Source: Ophioderma brevispina
Lineage: Eukaryota > Echinodermata > Ophiuroidea > Amphilepidida > Ophiodermatidae
DNA: 64,000 nt
Assembly: GCA_023653785.1 (NCBI GenBank)
Contig: JAMKCH010001672.1
Location: 1-64,000, forward strand
Direction: 5' to 3'
This document shows positions 1-11,030 of this stretch, piece by piece (within the stretch, counting starts at the first letter, position 1; each line of letters starts with the position of its first letter). A model generated the notes under the pieces. The model searched no databases and was not told where the DNA came from. It saw only the letters and a list, made by a program, of their open reading frames with translations. The position numbers and the translations under genes are program-made.

Positions 1-651
1 GTTTTGCCATTACAATTTGGTAAGAATTTACAATACATTGCAAACTAGGTTTGTTATGATTGATGCCACCTTGTAAATTAAATTTTTTAAAAACTACCAT
101 GCCCCCCCTTTGGTATCTAACTATACGTCCCTAAAAAGCACGCCAGATGGCTAGTGCCACACATGTGTAATTATGCTCTCTCCAATAAACTCATTACAAC
201 TCCTTTCTAGGTAAATGACATGTTCGTTTGTGACACAATACACTACCAATTGAAATAAAACACCATGGAAAATACACACCCGACTATGGAAAAAAATTTG
301 CCAATAATTGGTCCTGCTACCAGTAAAGAATAATACCCTCAAGCAAACAGATGGGAAAGTTTTATATTACTTCTATATTAGCTTATAGCACTGGTTTGGT
401 AGGATTAGGTTTATCTTAACTTTAGTGTACAGAGAGTGGTGTTTAGGGACCATGGACTACGGTTTGTGTTCATATTTAGGGCTCCCGTGTTATTACATTG
501 TATACGGTTAGGTTTACCCATTACCAATTATGCATTCGTCATTACTCCTGTTACCAAATGCCACTCTTGCACTCAACTTTGAACTGTTGTTATTTCTGTT
601 TTCAGAGACTGGTAGTAATAATTTGTTGAAATGATGCGCACAAATCCAAAT

Positions 652-957
652 TTAAAGGTGCACGAGAGATTCACATAAAAAGTTGTCCCTAAAAAAATGT
701 GAAAATTCTGATATTTGGCACTGGTGTAAAGCTTTCTATAAAAAAATATCCCCATCTGAAAGGATCTTAAGCTGAGAACCTGTTTTTGGTGAAAAAACAA
801 TTTTGAAATTTCTAATTCCTATAGGAGCAAATAGGGAAATTCAGCTTATGTTTCTATTTAAAATTAACATCATCAAATCACCGTTGATTTTCATTTTAAG
901 TTATTTTGTAGCCCACTCAAACTTTGGATGACTTGAAATCTCTTGTTGCACCTTTAA
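652..957. mobile_element. TTAAAG-ended MITE, copy in X1
   Basis: The left end reads TTAAAGGTGCACGAGAGATT. The right end, read on the other strand, is TTAAAGGTGCAACAAGAGAT. These terminal inverted repeats of about 20-25 bp bound a 306-bp AT-rich interior without a useful frame. The same element sits at the matching place in X copy 2 (45842-46168), so it inserted before the duplication. Related ends occur at 51370-51691 and 9706-10012. The superfamily is not assigned; the ends suggest a TTAA or TA target. Confidence 0.7.
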
Positions 958-2659
958 CAGACAAGCAATCGGCTCCTTGGAAGCCAGACTTTGAGCTCCT
1001 CATCACCATCATGAGACTCTTCAGACTTGCTTCACTGTTAGATACTCAAGAACACCACTTAATACTATCTTTAAATTCAACTAACTGCCTCATTTGAATA
1101 ACACCATGGCAGTTTCTTTTACATACATACCTATCATATTCTGTGTAACAATTTCCTCAATCTTTGCATGCACTGCCATTGCCTCAAGACAAAGGTCAGT
1201 AGTTCTGGTTCTATTTTAATGATCACAACATGATCTTGCTCCGTGTCCCAACACAAATTATTGATCGCTTCAATTGAAAGTGGTACTTTCCCAGCAATTC
1301 CTATTTGACCTTTACTGGTGATGTTGATGACACATTTCCGGGTCTAAGATGTACTTAGATTTCCACCCTTTACCAAATTTGAAGTGACACAGAAGACTCA
1401 TTTGCATAATCGATACTTTCTCTAACCAGTTAGGAGGAGCGGTATTAGAAAAAGTCATGTCATTTTAGTGTGCCACAAAGAGACTTTATGCCCTCAATCA
1501 CTTTATATCATATCATGTTAGGGAGAAACCAAGTTTTAGAAGCATAGGAACCCGGAATACTGAGAAAACCTGCAAAGGCCAAGGATGACTGGAAAACCGA
1601 ACGCACATAAACTGCAGGCCTGACTAGAGTCGAACCTGGGACCAAAGTGGAATGAAGCGAGGGAAGACCAACTGTGGCTATTCTGACCCCTCCCCCAACC
1701 ATTTGACTTTGTAGTAAGTCAATGTGATTTGTACCGATGCTTTATTCGGTCTGGAGTCACAGTAATTACTTGGGGTTTAAGGACACAGACCATAAATCTC
1801 ATGCTCTCCTCGGAAATGACAACATTATGTACTGAAAATGTCTTACGTGGAAAAAAATAGGAATTATCTTTTGTTGCATCCATGGAATTCAAGACCCTTG
1901 AACACAAGATTCAAATCAGACACAAAAGAATCAATCCACTGAGTATCAAGATCAATGTCACCAGAGTCTAGCCTTCTCCTCACATCCCCAACAAAACACC
2001 TAATTGCAAAATTCTGCATTAATTTCAGTTTTGCCCACACAGAAATTGATTTTCCACATCAACCAAAAACTTTTGATTAAAAATTTGGTAAATTCGGTCA
2101 GCCTTGTGGTTTAGTAGAAGCAAAAGTTTATACTAAATTGGTCCATAGGACAGTTAATTAATGTGGTCGACCATAAAAAAAAATAGAAAAAAACATTTGG
2201 CAGTGTTTTTGTTCATAACAAAAGGAAAAATTCCTGTGCCTTAATTAAAATGGGGTAATTAGAAAAAAGATGAACTCTCTTCTGATACCGAAATGTAAAT
2301 TTTGATGGAGTAAAGTGGAAGATAAGTTATCACTCGGGTCACCTACTTTATATTGACTATTATGATGAAATTTAACTCATCTTGGGTAATGGCTAAACTA
2401 CTTAGAAGCAGGTTCAAAAATAATCATATTTTCCCAGGCACAAGACCCAACGCCCCAACTCAGAGGCTCAAGCACATTCCAACCAACCCCCTTTATCAAG
2501 CAGTGCCGATCCCTACCATAACTTCATTATCATATGCCTCCCAGACCAACCACTCAATTTACCCACATCTAATTTTTACAAGTCTTTCCCCAGCTTAGGG
2601 TAACTGAAACGCAGATCCAACCATTATCCCCAGTCCCCTTGAATCCATACATAAACTCC

Positions 2660-3260
2660 CATAAGGTTAACCGATCGGATGTCCCGTCAGTTTATTATCG
2701 ATCCTGTCCCCTTGACTTTCAATGATTGTCTTCAGTAGACAGCAAATCTTCCAAATGATGTAATTCTAACAAGCTCTCGTGTCTCTCTTGTTTTATCTAC
2801 CTGTTCTGTTATTTCTAAAACTTAGACATATCACATACATGGCCATATCCAGGGTGGCGGGGATCGCGGACACACCCAGAGAACAAACACATTTCACTTG
2901 AATACAGGCATTAGATTGCAACCAGAATGGTTTCAAAATATGTCAAATTGCCTGAAAAAATCATATTTTTACATGGCCTTGCCCCCCGTACCAGTATTCT
3001 TGCCTGCCCCTGGACTACACCAGGGCCTTAAGCAGCCCTTGGACCCCCTAGGCTCTGCCACATGGGCTGGGGTTGTATCCAGAATCCTACACCCCAAGTG
3101 TGCCCATGAATATGTAGTCAATTATTAATTCCTATATATTTCAGTCAAATATTGATGAAAATTGTTGAATGTTTCTGAACGCAAAGATCACATTTTACAC
3201 TCGAATTTTGTTAATTTTTGGTGTCAGCGAGGCTTTGACTTTGACTTTCTCCATACACAA
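2660..3260 (+). repeat. Sub-block of X repeated at 8140-8480
   Basis: Inside X, the stretch with GATCCTGTCCCCTTGACTTT, then TCTTCAGTAGACAGCAAA, and later the TGAAAATTGTTGA part near 3150, recurs at 8140-8480. The corresponding pairs in X2 are at 48480-49030 and 49340-49680. In X2 the two sub-blocks lie close together; in X1 they are pushed apart by the foldback insertion. This shows an older tandem duplication inside X. Confidence 0.65.
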
Positions 3261-3499
3261 ATCTATATTCATGGAGCATGGGAATCCCACTTGGGCATCT
3301 ACAACAATATTGCAATACAGTGATAATTGGAGAACAAGTTGTAAGTTTCAGTTCTTTCAAGTAGCTGTCCGTGGCTGGTCCTGGGTCCCCGGTGCATAAT
3401 GTGCCCTAATTCTCTTCACAGCCATGGACTAAACCATCAGACATACCAAAAACGTGAGGGGTAAAGACTTTGCTACCCCAGCACCTTTTTTCGCGAGAA

Positions 3500-4290
3500 G
3501 GCATTTTTCAAAATGCCGCCAAATGCCATTTAACACCCTATAATGACGTTTTCATAGCCACTTTTGGGGTAAAATGGTCCATTTTTGTAACGTTTTCCTA
3601 TATTTGTTGACGGCAAATGTATAGAGCGGTAAAATGCACTACTTAAATGTATTCCTAATGGAGGGCGCTTTTCAAAATGGCCACCAAATCAATTTAGCAC
3701 CTCATAAATTCATAATGATGTTCTACTAGCCAAAAAATGGGGTGAAATGACCCAGTTTTTCAGTGTTTTGCTATATGTGTGGATGTCAATGTATAGAGTC
3801 GTCACAAGCCACCACCACTTAAATGTATGCCTAATGGAGCGCTTTTCAAAATGGCCGCCGATGCTATCTAACACCTTATAATGATGTTTTAATTGCCATA
3901 AATGGGGGTAAAATGGGTCTCCTTTTTTATCAGTGTTTTGCTATAGTTGTTAATGTCAATATGTCTAGGTGGTCAACTTCCTACTTAAAGTATTAGTAAT
4001 GAGGGCCGCATTTCAAATGGCTGCCAATTGCATTTAGCCCCTCATAATTATTTTTTAGGTAGCCAAAACATGGGGGGAAATGCCCCATTTTTTTCAGAGT
4101 GTTTTGGCTATAATTTTGTGTTGATGTCAAATGTATAGAGCGTCACATTCACCATTTAAAGGTATTCCTAACGGAGGTCGCTTTTAAAAATGGCCGCCAA
4201 ATTCGAGTTAACCTTGTGATGATGTTTTTAATAGCAATAAATGGGGTGAAATGGCCCAGTTTATTCAATGTTTTTCCCTATTTGTTGATT
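3500..4290 (+). repeat. ~170-bp subrepeats in left foldback arm
   Basis: Five monomers start with versions of AAAATGGCCGCCAAATGC at about 3510, 3674, 3846, 4013 and 4186, a spacing of 164-173 bases. Each carries GTATAGAGCGGTCA-like and GGGGTAAAATGG-like motifs. The same monomers occur inverted in the right arm. Indel differences between monomers are frequent. Confidence 0.8.
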
Positions 4291-5131
4291 GTTTTTCTCT
4301 TCTCCAGTATTTGAGTCTATTTTAGTTTTAACAAAGTTGCGGTTTTTCTTTCGCTTTTTCTTACAGTTAATTTTAAAGATTTTCTAGTGATGTTTCAGTT
4401 TTAAATGGATTTGTTCAATCTATGCTGTTATTGAGAATTACAATCTAAGTCCTGATAAGGGTTTGTGCGCGTTACCAGCTGTAACCTCGATGAAGCACAA
4501 ATGATTGTGACGATTTCCTGTTGCAGCGTATGATCATTGACAATCATACTCTGCGGAGGAGTAGAAAAGATTTACACATGACATACATATTGGACCATGA
4601 TGGCCTAATATCTGTAAAGCTTAAGACAAAATTCTGCAGCACATTTGGGGATTTTCTCAGACCGCTTAGGATAATGTGTGGAAGTCTGCATCACTGCAAA
4701 CAGGCTTGATAATCTTGATTCTTATGAATGACAAATCTGTGAAGCACTCTGAACGAAAACAACCTCAAATCATGTTACCAAATTAATTTAATTAAACAAC
4801 GATCAATCAGGATTTACCCCTTCCTGTCGAGATATGGGTTAACTGGTCTCGTTTTGTAAGAGTTTTCCCCATTTGTTGAGGTAAGTGTAGAGAAGGGTCA
4901 GACTCAATAAGACAACCAATCAACTATCCCTATGAAAGAGGGAATGCTTTTTCGAGATGACAACAATTGACAGATTTTTAAACAAATCTGACTTAATTAA
5001 AAACAAACGTAATTCAGAATAATCTGCAGTAAAGCACTCATCCCAGGTAGCAACAACTTCTAAAGGCCGTTTTTGTAGTTATGGTTTTAGTAAACACAAA
5101 CAAAGGAGGAAATAAGAATAATGGTTCCATT

Positions 5132-6112
5132 TACTCTCTTAAAATGAAAGAGTGAAAAATCACTCTGACTTTCGGTTATTTAAATTAACTTCATCGATGT
5201 GGCTTTAGCCTAGTGAAAGAGAAGTTAAAGGAGAGGGTGGATGATATGGGGAGAGGGGGTGTTATAAAAGAGATAGGGGGGGGGGGGGCTAAAAGAGCGA
5301 GAAAATGCCAACCGACACCCGTCACTCTCGGTTTAACAGGATCACTCTCTACCGATGGCCCCCCCTCAAATTGCCACTCTTCTTCGGAGTAAGGCCCACT
5401 CTGAACTCTTATCGATCGGGTTTTAGCTCTAAAAGCGTGAAAAACTGCTCACTCTTTTTCGGAGTGACTAAGAGCCAATCAGAAACGCCGCAAATCGAAT
5501 GATTATTTTCGAACAACATGCCGGACGAGTTAAGTAACGGGTCCCAAAACGGTGTGAACGAAGTTGAATTAGTGAATAAATCATAGATATCTTCACGGGT
5601 GAGTATATGTATGTGTCGGTCACCGTTCATAGCATTTACAGACAAGGTGTGGAGAAGCATTAAATGTTTATTTACTGTATTATCACTCGTACATGCTGTA
5701 GTCTGCGCCAGACTCCCGGCCAGCTATAAGGCTTACACATGTACGGAACGCACACTCATGCATGTCACGGGCATGCATGATACCGTGATAACACGTCATG
5801 CATGCCACACTTAATCATGCCAATGATGCGTCCCCCCCACACAATATTCATACTGTCCGAATGCTATTAATTATGCCGACACATACAATCTACTCCCCAA
5901 ACAAAACCAAGTCTAAAGAATCACAACTCTCTAAGAGTGACTAGTTCACTCTGAACAAAGGAGTTATCAGTTTCCTCTTTCCTTAGAGTTATTTTGTTCA
6001 CTCTTTATTTTGAAGTGGTCCACTCTAACAGTTCGTCAACTCCATCTGCTCTTTTTTGTGTGAGATTTCACTCTTTTAGAGTGGTGTTTCACTCTTTCTT
6101 TTTAAGAGAGTA
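5132..6112. mobile_element. AGAGTG-rich element nested in foldback spacer
   Basis: The left end TACTCTCTTAAAATGAAAGA and the right end read on the other strand, TACTCTCTTAAAAAGAAAGA, differ by one base over 20. The match continues as a further AGAGTGAAA-type segment. At least a dozen AGAGTG or CACTCT hexamers crowd both ends (5149-5460 and 5930-6100), in both orientations. A TA dinucleotide lies at each boundary, fitting but not proving a TA target duplication. The 981-bp interior includes a G run at 5278-5288 and CATGCATG-type repeats near 5755-5810. No coding frame was recognised. Subterminal hexamer clusters of this kind are usual transposase-binding arrangements in DNA transposons. Confidence 0.75.
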
Positions 6113-6119
6113 GGATCCT

Positions 6120-6535
6120 TACAATTTGTATCAAAATGATAAAATTTTCATATGTAAGGCATTCATTATCATTACCACCTAGATCTGCTACAATCGCGTG
6201 CCATTCAATGGTAGAATCCATTGAATGCAAATCATAGTAGTGTAATAGCACAAATGCATCAGTAAACGAAAATAGACTATGATCACTTTGGGACTGGCAT
6301 TGACTGCATACATAGCATGATGAAGAATTATACAACATCAGCCTCTTCTCGGAACTATTACGGAACCACCAAAGGAAGAGCAGCAAGGTATCAGCCGCTC
6401 TCCTGAAATGAACCTTGAGTATATTTCCATGTATTTGATTTGAGCTGCTTGTTTGGCCGATTACTCATGGAGAATGTCTGGAATTTCTCCTTTTTACTAT
6501 TTGGGGATACCCAAAACCTGTGAGTCCGACCCTTC
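6120..6535. other. Foldback spacer remainder, no assignable content
   Basis: This is the part of the spacer between the nested element and the right arm. A minus-strand open frame of 94 codons (6102-6386) covers most of it, but it starts in the nested element's end and shows no motif I recognise. There is no second copy to test whether it is conserved. Confidence 0.4.
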
Positions 6536-7149
6536 TATATACTTTACCTCAATAAATACGGACACAGCTACAACACTAGATCAATTCAAAACCCTATCTC
6601 GACAGGAAGGGGTAAATCCGATTGATTTTTGTTAATTCAATTTAATTGGTAGCATGACTGACGTTGTTTTCGCTCAGAGTCCCTTTTCCCAGATTGTTGT
6701 CATGGTAAGATCAATATTATAATCAAGCATGTTTGCAGCTGACGCAGACTTCCACACATAATCCACAAAGCTGTGTCTCTGGTGAAATCCCCCAAATGTT
6801 GCTGACAGAATTTTTGTACTTCAGCGTTCATACATTGGCCATCATGTCCACTCTATGTCGTGTGGAAATCTTCTCCCCTCCTTCTAGACGGTTACAAAGC
6901 GCCAACGATTGCCAATTATTATTAGGCTGCCATCAGGAAATCGTCACAATATATTGGCAGCACAATCGTTGAGGCGGCAGCTGGCTAGCGCACACCCTAT
7001 AATTAGCACTTTGGATTTAATATCACCATAAACAACAGCATTAAATAGTGGATAATCAATCATAAAATTCCATTAAACTGGAAACATAACTAGAAATCAT
7101 TAATATCACTAAAAAATAACTGTAAGAAAAAAAGAGAAAATGAAACCGC

Positions 7150-7800
7150 AACAACAAATGGAGAAAAAAATCAACAATGGAACAACTGAAACTGGGCCAT
7201 TTCACCCCTTTTGGTTTATAAAACCTGATAAAAGCGGTGTTAAATTTGATTTGGCGGCCCATTTGAAAAGCGTCCTCCATTAGGAATATATTTTAAAGTG
7301 GTGAATGTGACCGCTCTATATTTGACATCCACAAATAATAGAGCAAAACACTGAAAAAATGGGGCATTTCACCCCATTTTTGTGCTATTACAAAAATGTC
7401 AATTATGAGGTTGCTCAAATTGCAATTTTGCCAGCCTTTTGAAAAGTGCCCCCCTCCATTATGAATACATTTAAAGTAAAAGGTGACCACTCTATACATA
7501 TTGAACTCAACAAATATATGAAAACACTGAAACACGGACCATTTTTTACCACCTTTTATGGTTATTAAAACATCATTATAAGGTGGTAAATAGCATTTGG
7601 CAGCCATTTTGAAAAGCGCCCCGCATAAGGAATAAGTTATTTTGAATGGACTGCTCTATACATTTGACATAAACAAAAATAAAACAACACTCAAACTGAA
7701 CTGTGCCATTCACCCCCATATCGTGGGCTATGTGAAAACGCCCATTCTATGGTGTTACATGGCATTTTGGTGGCGCCATTTTGGAAAAACCCCCTCTACA
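7150..7800 (-). repeat. ~170-bp subrepeats in right foldback arm
   Basis: These are inverted counterparts of the left-arm monomers, with the GGCGGCCATTTTGAAAAGCG-type junction at about 7252, 7427, 7598 and 7770 (spacing 171-175). The right arm has four recognisable monomers against five on the left, which explains part of the difference in arm length. Confidence 0.75.
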
Positions 7801-8340
7801 AAAACGTGCCGGGGTAGCAAAGTCCTACCCTCACTTTTTTTGTTATGTCGATTGCTAGTACATGGCTGTGAAGAGTAACTAGGGCACATCTCATGCACAA
7901 GGGGGATTCACCCAGGCCAACGGACAGGCAAGTTAACTGATATTTTAAAAGATTTTGTTTGTAGACAGAGTTAGTTTAAGATAAGTTTTTCATGTTTTAC
8001 ACTTTAACTTCCCATAATACATGACGTTTTGGCACCATAATGTCTATTTTTTGTCCCGATATAATATTCACAAATAATTGCATCAAGCGCAAGTGGATTT
8101 TCAGAGCCACTATATTTTTGTAAACTTGCGATCTGCAAGAGTGTTTTATTATTGATCATGTTCCCTTGACTTTCAATGATTGTCTTCGGTAGAGCATATT
8201 CCAATTTATGTAATTCTACCCAACAATCTCGCTGTGTCTCCTCTTGTTCTATCCACCTTGTCTGTTTATTTCAAAACTTTGTTCATAATATCCAAAACCT
8301 ATTCGACAATAGGTAGTCAATTAAATTAAAATTGTTTAAT

Positions 8341-8341
8341 T

Positions 8342-8367
<26 letters not shown>
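8341..8367 (+). repeat. 26-base poly(A) run replacing unique sequence
   Basis: In X copy 2 the matching place (about 49545-49570) holds ordinary sequence with TTATATTCCGATC. Here a pure run of 26 A takes its place. Similar runs are at 11435-11458, 38633-38658 and 47469-47490. Confidence 0.8.
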
Positions 8368-8373
<6 letters not shown>

Positions 8374-8936
8374 ATTGGATGAAAATTCTGATTTATTTTC
8401 TGTGGAATCTGAACTGCAAAATCACATTTTAAAATTGGAGATTTTGTTAAAAATAAAGTTTTTTTTGGTTCACAAGGCTTGAGCTTGGAAGGAAATTAAG
8501 TTGGCCCCTAGACCAGATTGTTAAGCATATCAATAGCTACCTCTGTGCAAAATTTGGTACTTTTCACCCAAAATGCACAATACTTTCACCATTCTGCATG
8601 ACTTCTTTGATGAAGTCTTTGAATTTTAGATGATTATTTTAAATAATTTTAAGTATATTTGATATTTCTATAAATTAGAATTATACTTGTTTTTCTTACT
8701 CTCTGTAAGTTATTATCTTTGGAGTTTATCTATATCATAACCAATGTGCCCATTCAACAAATATTTAGGGGCTCCATTGGCATGTATCGGCCATTAATTT
8801 TTCATCATAGTGACCACAGTGACATGTGGCGGTCTCTTCGGTGTGAGTACAAAAAGGTTGTAAGTGCAATAGCTGCCAAGTAATACATCTGTGTGCTGTC
8901 GTGAATTAGGATAACTCTCAGTTTATCTTACCTTGA

Positions 8937-9005
8937 GTCAGTGGCTCTTCAAATGGTTCTTTAGGCGACTGTGTCGCCTGAAGAACCATTTCAATAGCCA
9001 CTGAC
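8937..9005. repeat. Long hairpin, ~32-bp arms, in X1
   Basis: The left arm begins GTCAGTGGCTCTTCAAATGG and continues to AGGCGAC. After a very short TGT turn the right arm GTCGCCT returns to AGCCACTGAC. The arms pair with only a few mismatches. The paralogous hairpin is at 50552-50620. It is not linked to any gene visible here; it may be a tiny palindromic MITE. Confidence 0.8.
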
Positions 9006-9705
9006 CAAAGACTTGGCATAAAAGTATGTTTGATGAGAATTTCTTACAAATGGCAGCTAATGCACTTACAACCTTCTTTCAAACCACACAGCGATATATC
9101 TCCCCTGAAAATGGAGATTACGTGACAGGGGATAGGCTTGTTGTGACAACACTGAATGCAATGGGCTGTGTCTCGCTGCATTTATCCTTGACTTTTTTAA
9201 CTTATAATGATCTACACACGTTGGTCCATGGTCCATATGATTCCAAACTTTCAGTTGATCGTAAGTGGTATGTTTCTTTTGATATGAGCAGATGTTTGTA
9301 TTATAAAAATTTCCAAGGTCATGGTGTAAACGTACGGAAAAGACCAAATTCTGATTTGCTTGGATGGAGGGTTGATTCTGCTGGTAAGGTTAAAATAATT
9401 GTTAGGTCATCAATGGAAATAAAGGGACATTCAAAGATCCAGTGGTGATCATAACATCTTCTGTTCCCCAAAGGCCAGTGTGTTAATTCAATTGTCCAGA
9501 TCCATACATTTAAAACTGGAATCGCTCTAGTTTTGGGGGGTACTTAACACAAATGACCAAGGGGGATTTGTGAGTTCAAGTCAACACAGATTTCATTCAA
9601 TTAGGAACAACTCAGTCATTTGGGACCCGACTTCAATGAGGTTTACTGTTTTGAAACACTAATAAATAATACTTTTTAAATATGCATAAATAATTTGTAC
9701 ATTTA

Positions 9706-10012
9706 TTAAAGAGGCATGAGGACATTTCCAGAAAGAAGCACCTCAATTTTTTTCAAACTCTGGTTTTTTGAATATTTGGAATGCTTACCAATGTACTAGA
9801 TCACACCTGAAGTGAATAAGCCAAATACGCTGTCTTTATGTAATAAGATGATGATTTAGAATTTTCTGTCGTGCACGACAGAAATTGAAAGCATAGTTTT
9901 CTATAGGGACGAACGGCGGTAGTAAGCAAGTTCAAAAAGTTTGCGTTTTTCTTTTGTACATGTCCAATAAACCTTCCAAATGTTCTCAAAAAATCTCCTC
10001 CTGTCACTTTAA
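9706..10012. mobile_element. TTAAAG-ended MITE with central palindrome, X1 only
   Basis: The ends are TTAAAGAGGCATGAGGACAT and, from the other strand, TTAAAGTGACAGGAGGAGAT, which match at about 16 of 20 bases. The centre holds a perfect 22-bp palindrome at 9863-9884 (left half TTTCTGTCGTG). X copy 2 lacks the insert: there AATTGGCATACTG runs on to TGAAATTGGGGG near 51790. The insertion therefore post-dates the duplication. Unassigned DNA-transposon derivative. Confidence 0.65.
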
Positions 10013-10648
10013 GACCTGAAATTGGGGGCTCTTTTAAGGTAAAGTTTTTTTAACACTCTGTATAATGAATGATCAATTAAATTCACATAAATTTTATCGC
10101 CACAAAGAAGTTGGTTCTTGCCACATTGTGAAATTTCTTGCCATGAAATTTAGTTGTCTAACAATATTGAGAAAATTACACATAACAGCAGCTTATAAAC
10201 ATGCTGAATGTTCTGGGCATAAAACCAAATCACAGTCAGAACCCAGAGTAGTCACTTTTTAAGTTCACTGGTAATACAGACGTCATTGACTTGTGTCACT
10301 GAAACTGACACTCTGGCATGGGATGTGAGCATGTTGTCAGGACATGTATATGAAACCAGAGCTGGGTCTCCTTGACTTTATCCTCCGAACATGATCAACA
10401 CATGTTGGCCTATATCGGTAGGGTCAATTACCATGCCCCATGTGTTTATTATTGAGTCTGTTGCCAGTCAAGGAGCAGCTGTCTTCGGTAGAAAGCAGTG
10501 CGCATTAGCCTGACATTTATGGGTAAACGCTATGTGGTATCATAAGTTGTCCACTGTTTAGCGCCTGTAAATTGCTCCGACTGATTTCTTCATTGGCACA
10601 GGAATGATTTTTTTTGAAATCCCATCTTGCAGTGAACTGAAATGCTGA

Positions 10649-10804
10649 TTTTGGGAGTTTCCATAACCTGACTCATCTGACACACTTATGAATTCGGAAA
10701 CCCTTCACAGAATAAAGCACAGGTTTATTCCGTTAAGGTTTCTGAATTCATGAGTGTGTCAGAAAAAAAGTGTGTCAGGTGGGTCAGGTTACGGAAACTC
10801 CCCG
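10649..10804. mobile_element. Small palindromic MITE in X1
   Basis: The left end GGGAGTTTCCATAACCTGAC is matched inversely by the right end (GTCAGGTTACGGAAACTCCC). The inner parts TGACACAC and GAATTC with GGAAACC also pair. At about 156 bp it would fold into one hairpin. The copy at 52438-52605 is more eroded, so the element pre-dates the X duplication. Confidence 0.75.
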
Positions 10805-11030
10805 ATTTTGTCATATCTAGTTTTCATCTTGATTGAATGACCTTGACCAAAAATCTCGCCTGTTAAGTTCGCGCTGATATTTCAATCCGCTTTGATGCTA
10901 GAGCTAAAAAAGAGATTTTGTAAGCCCCATGGATCACTATAAATTAATACTGGTTAACCAAATGGTTCACTGTTTTGCTCATAAAATCTAAACCAAACAT
11001 CCTTAGCCCTAAGATTTCCCTGCAGGTCCT

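Larger units (their letters stand above)
3365..7927. mobile_element. Foldback-type DNA element with ~1.4-1.5-kb inverted arms
   Basis: The insertion begins CTGTCCGTGGC and ends with the inverse, GCCAACGGACAG. From both ends inward the sequences match as inverted repeats: the TGTGCCCTAATTCTCTTCAC block at 3401-3420 pairs with 7870-7890, and the TTCTTACAGTTA block near 4362 pairs with about 7121-7132. The TTTACCCCTTCCTGTCGAGA block near 4813 pairs with the stretch near 6595. The arms run to about 4890 and 6535. Each arm contains ~170-bp tandem subrepeats. X copy 2 has the empty site at 49141-49160. Joining the two flanks reproduces that site with no target duplication visible. No transposase frame was recognised, so it is probably non-autonomous. 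Foldback, Galileo or sea-urchin TU-type architecture is the closest known design; superfamily unknown. Confidence 0.85.
1..11030 (+). repeat. Segment X, copy 1 of a large duplication
   Basis: This segment aligns collinearly, with many small indels, to 43953-52825. Shared landmarks include the opening TTGCCATTACAATTT, the TTAAAG element at 652-957, the hairpin at 8937-9005 and the palindromic element at 10649-10804. Homology stops near 11030, just after the CCCTAAGATTTCC motif. The window begins inside or exactly at the left edge of the segment, so its true left end is unknown. Large differences from copy 2 are the foldback insertion 3365-7927 and a small element at 9706-10012, both present only here. 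No conserved coding frame exists between the copies. It could be a genuine tandem duplication or the alternative haplotype misplaced in assembly. Confidence 0.85.

Noticed and set aside
9026..9448. 140-codon plus-strand frame in X1
   Set aside because: The paralogous stretch in X2 (50640-51080) is frame-broken and differs most inside the frame, so it is not a conserved protein.
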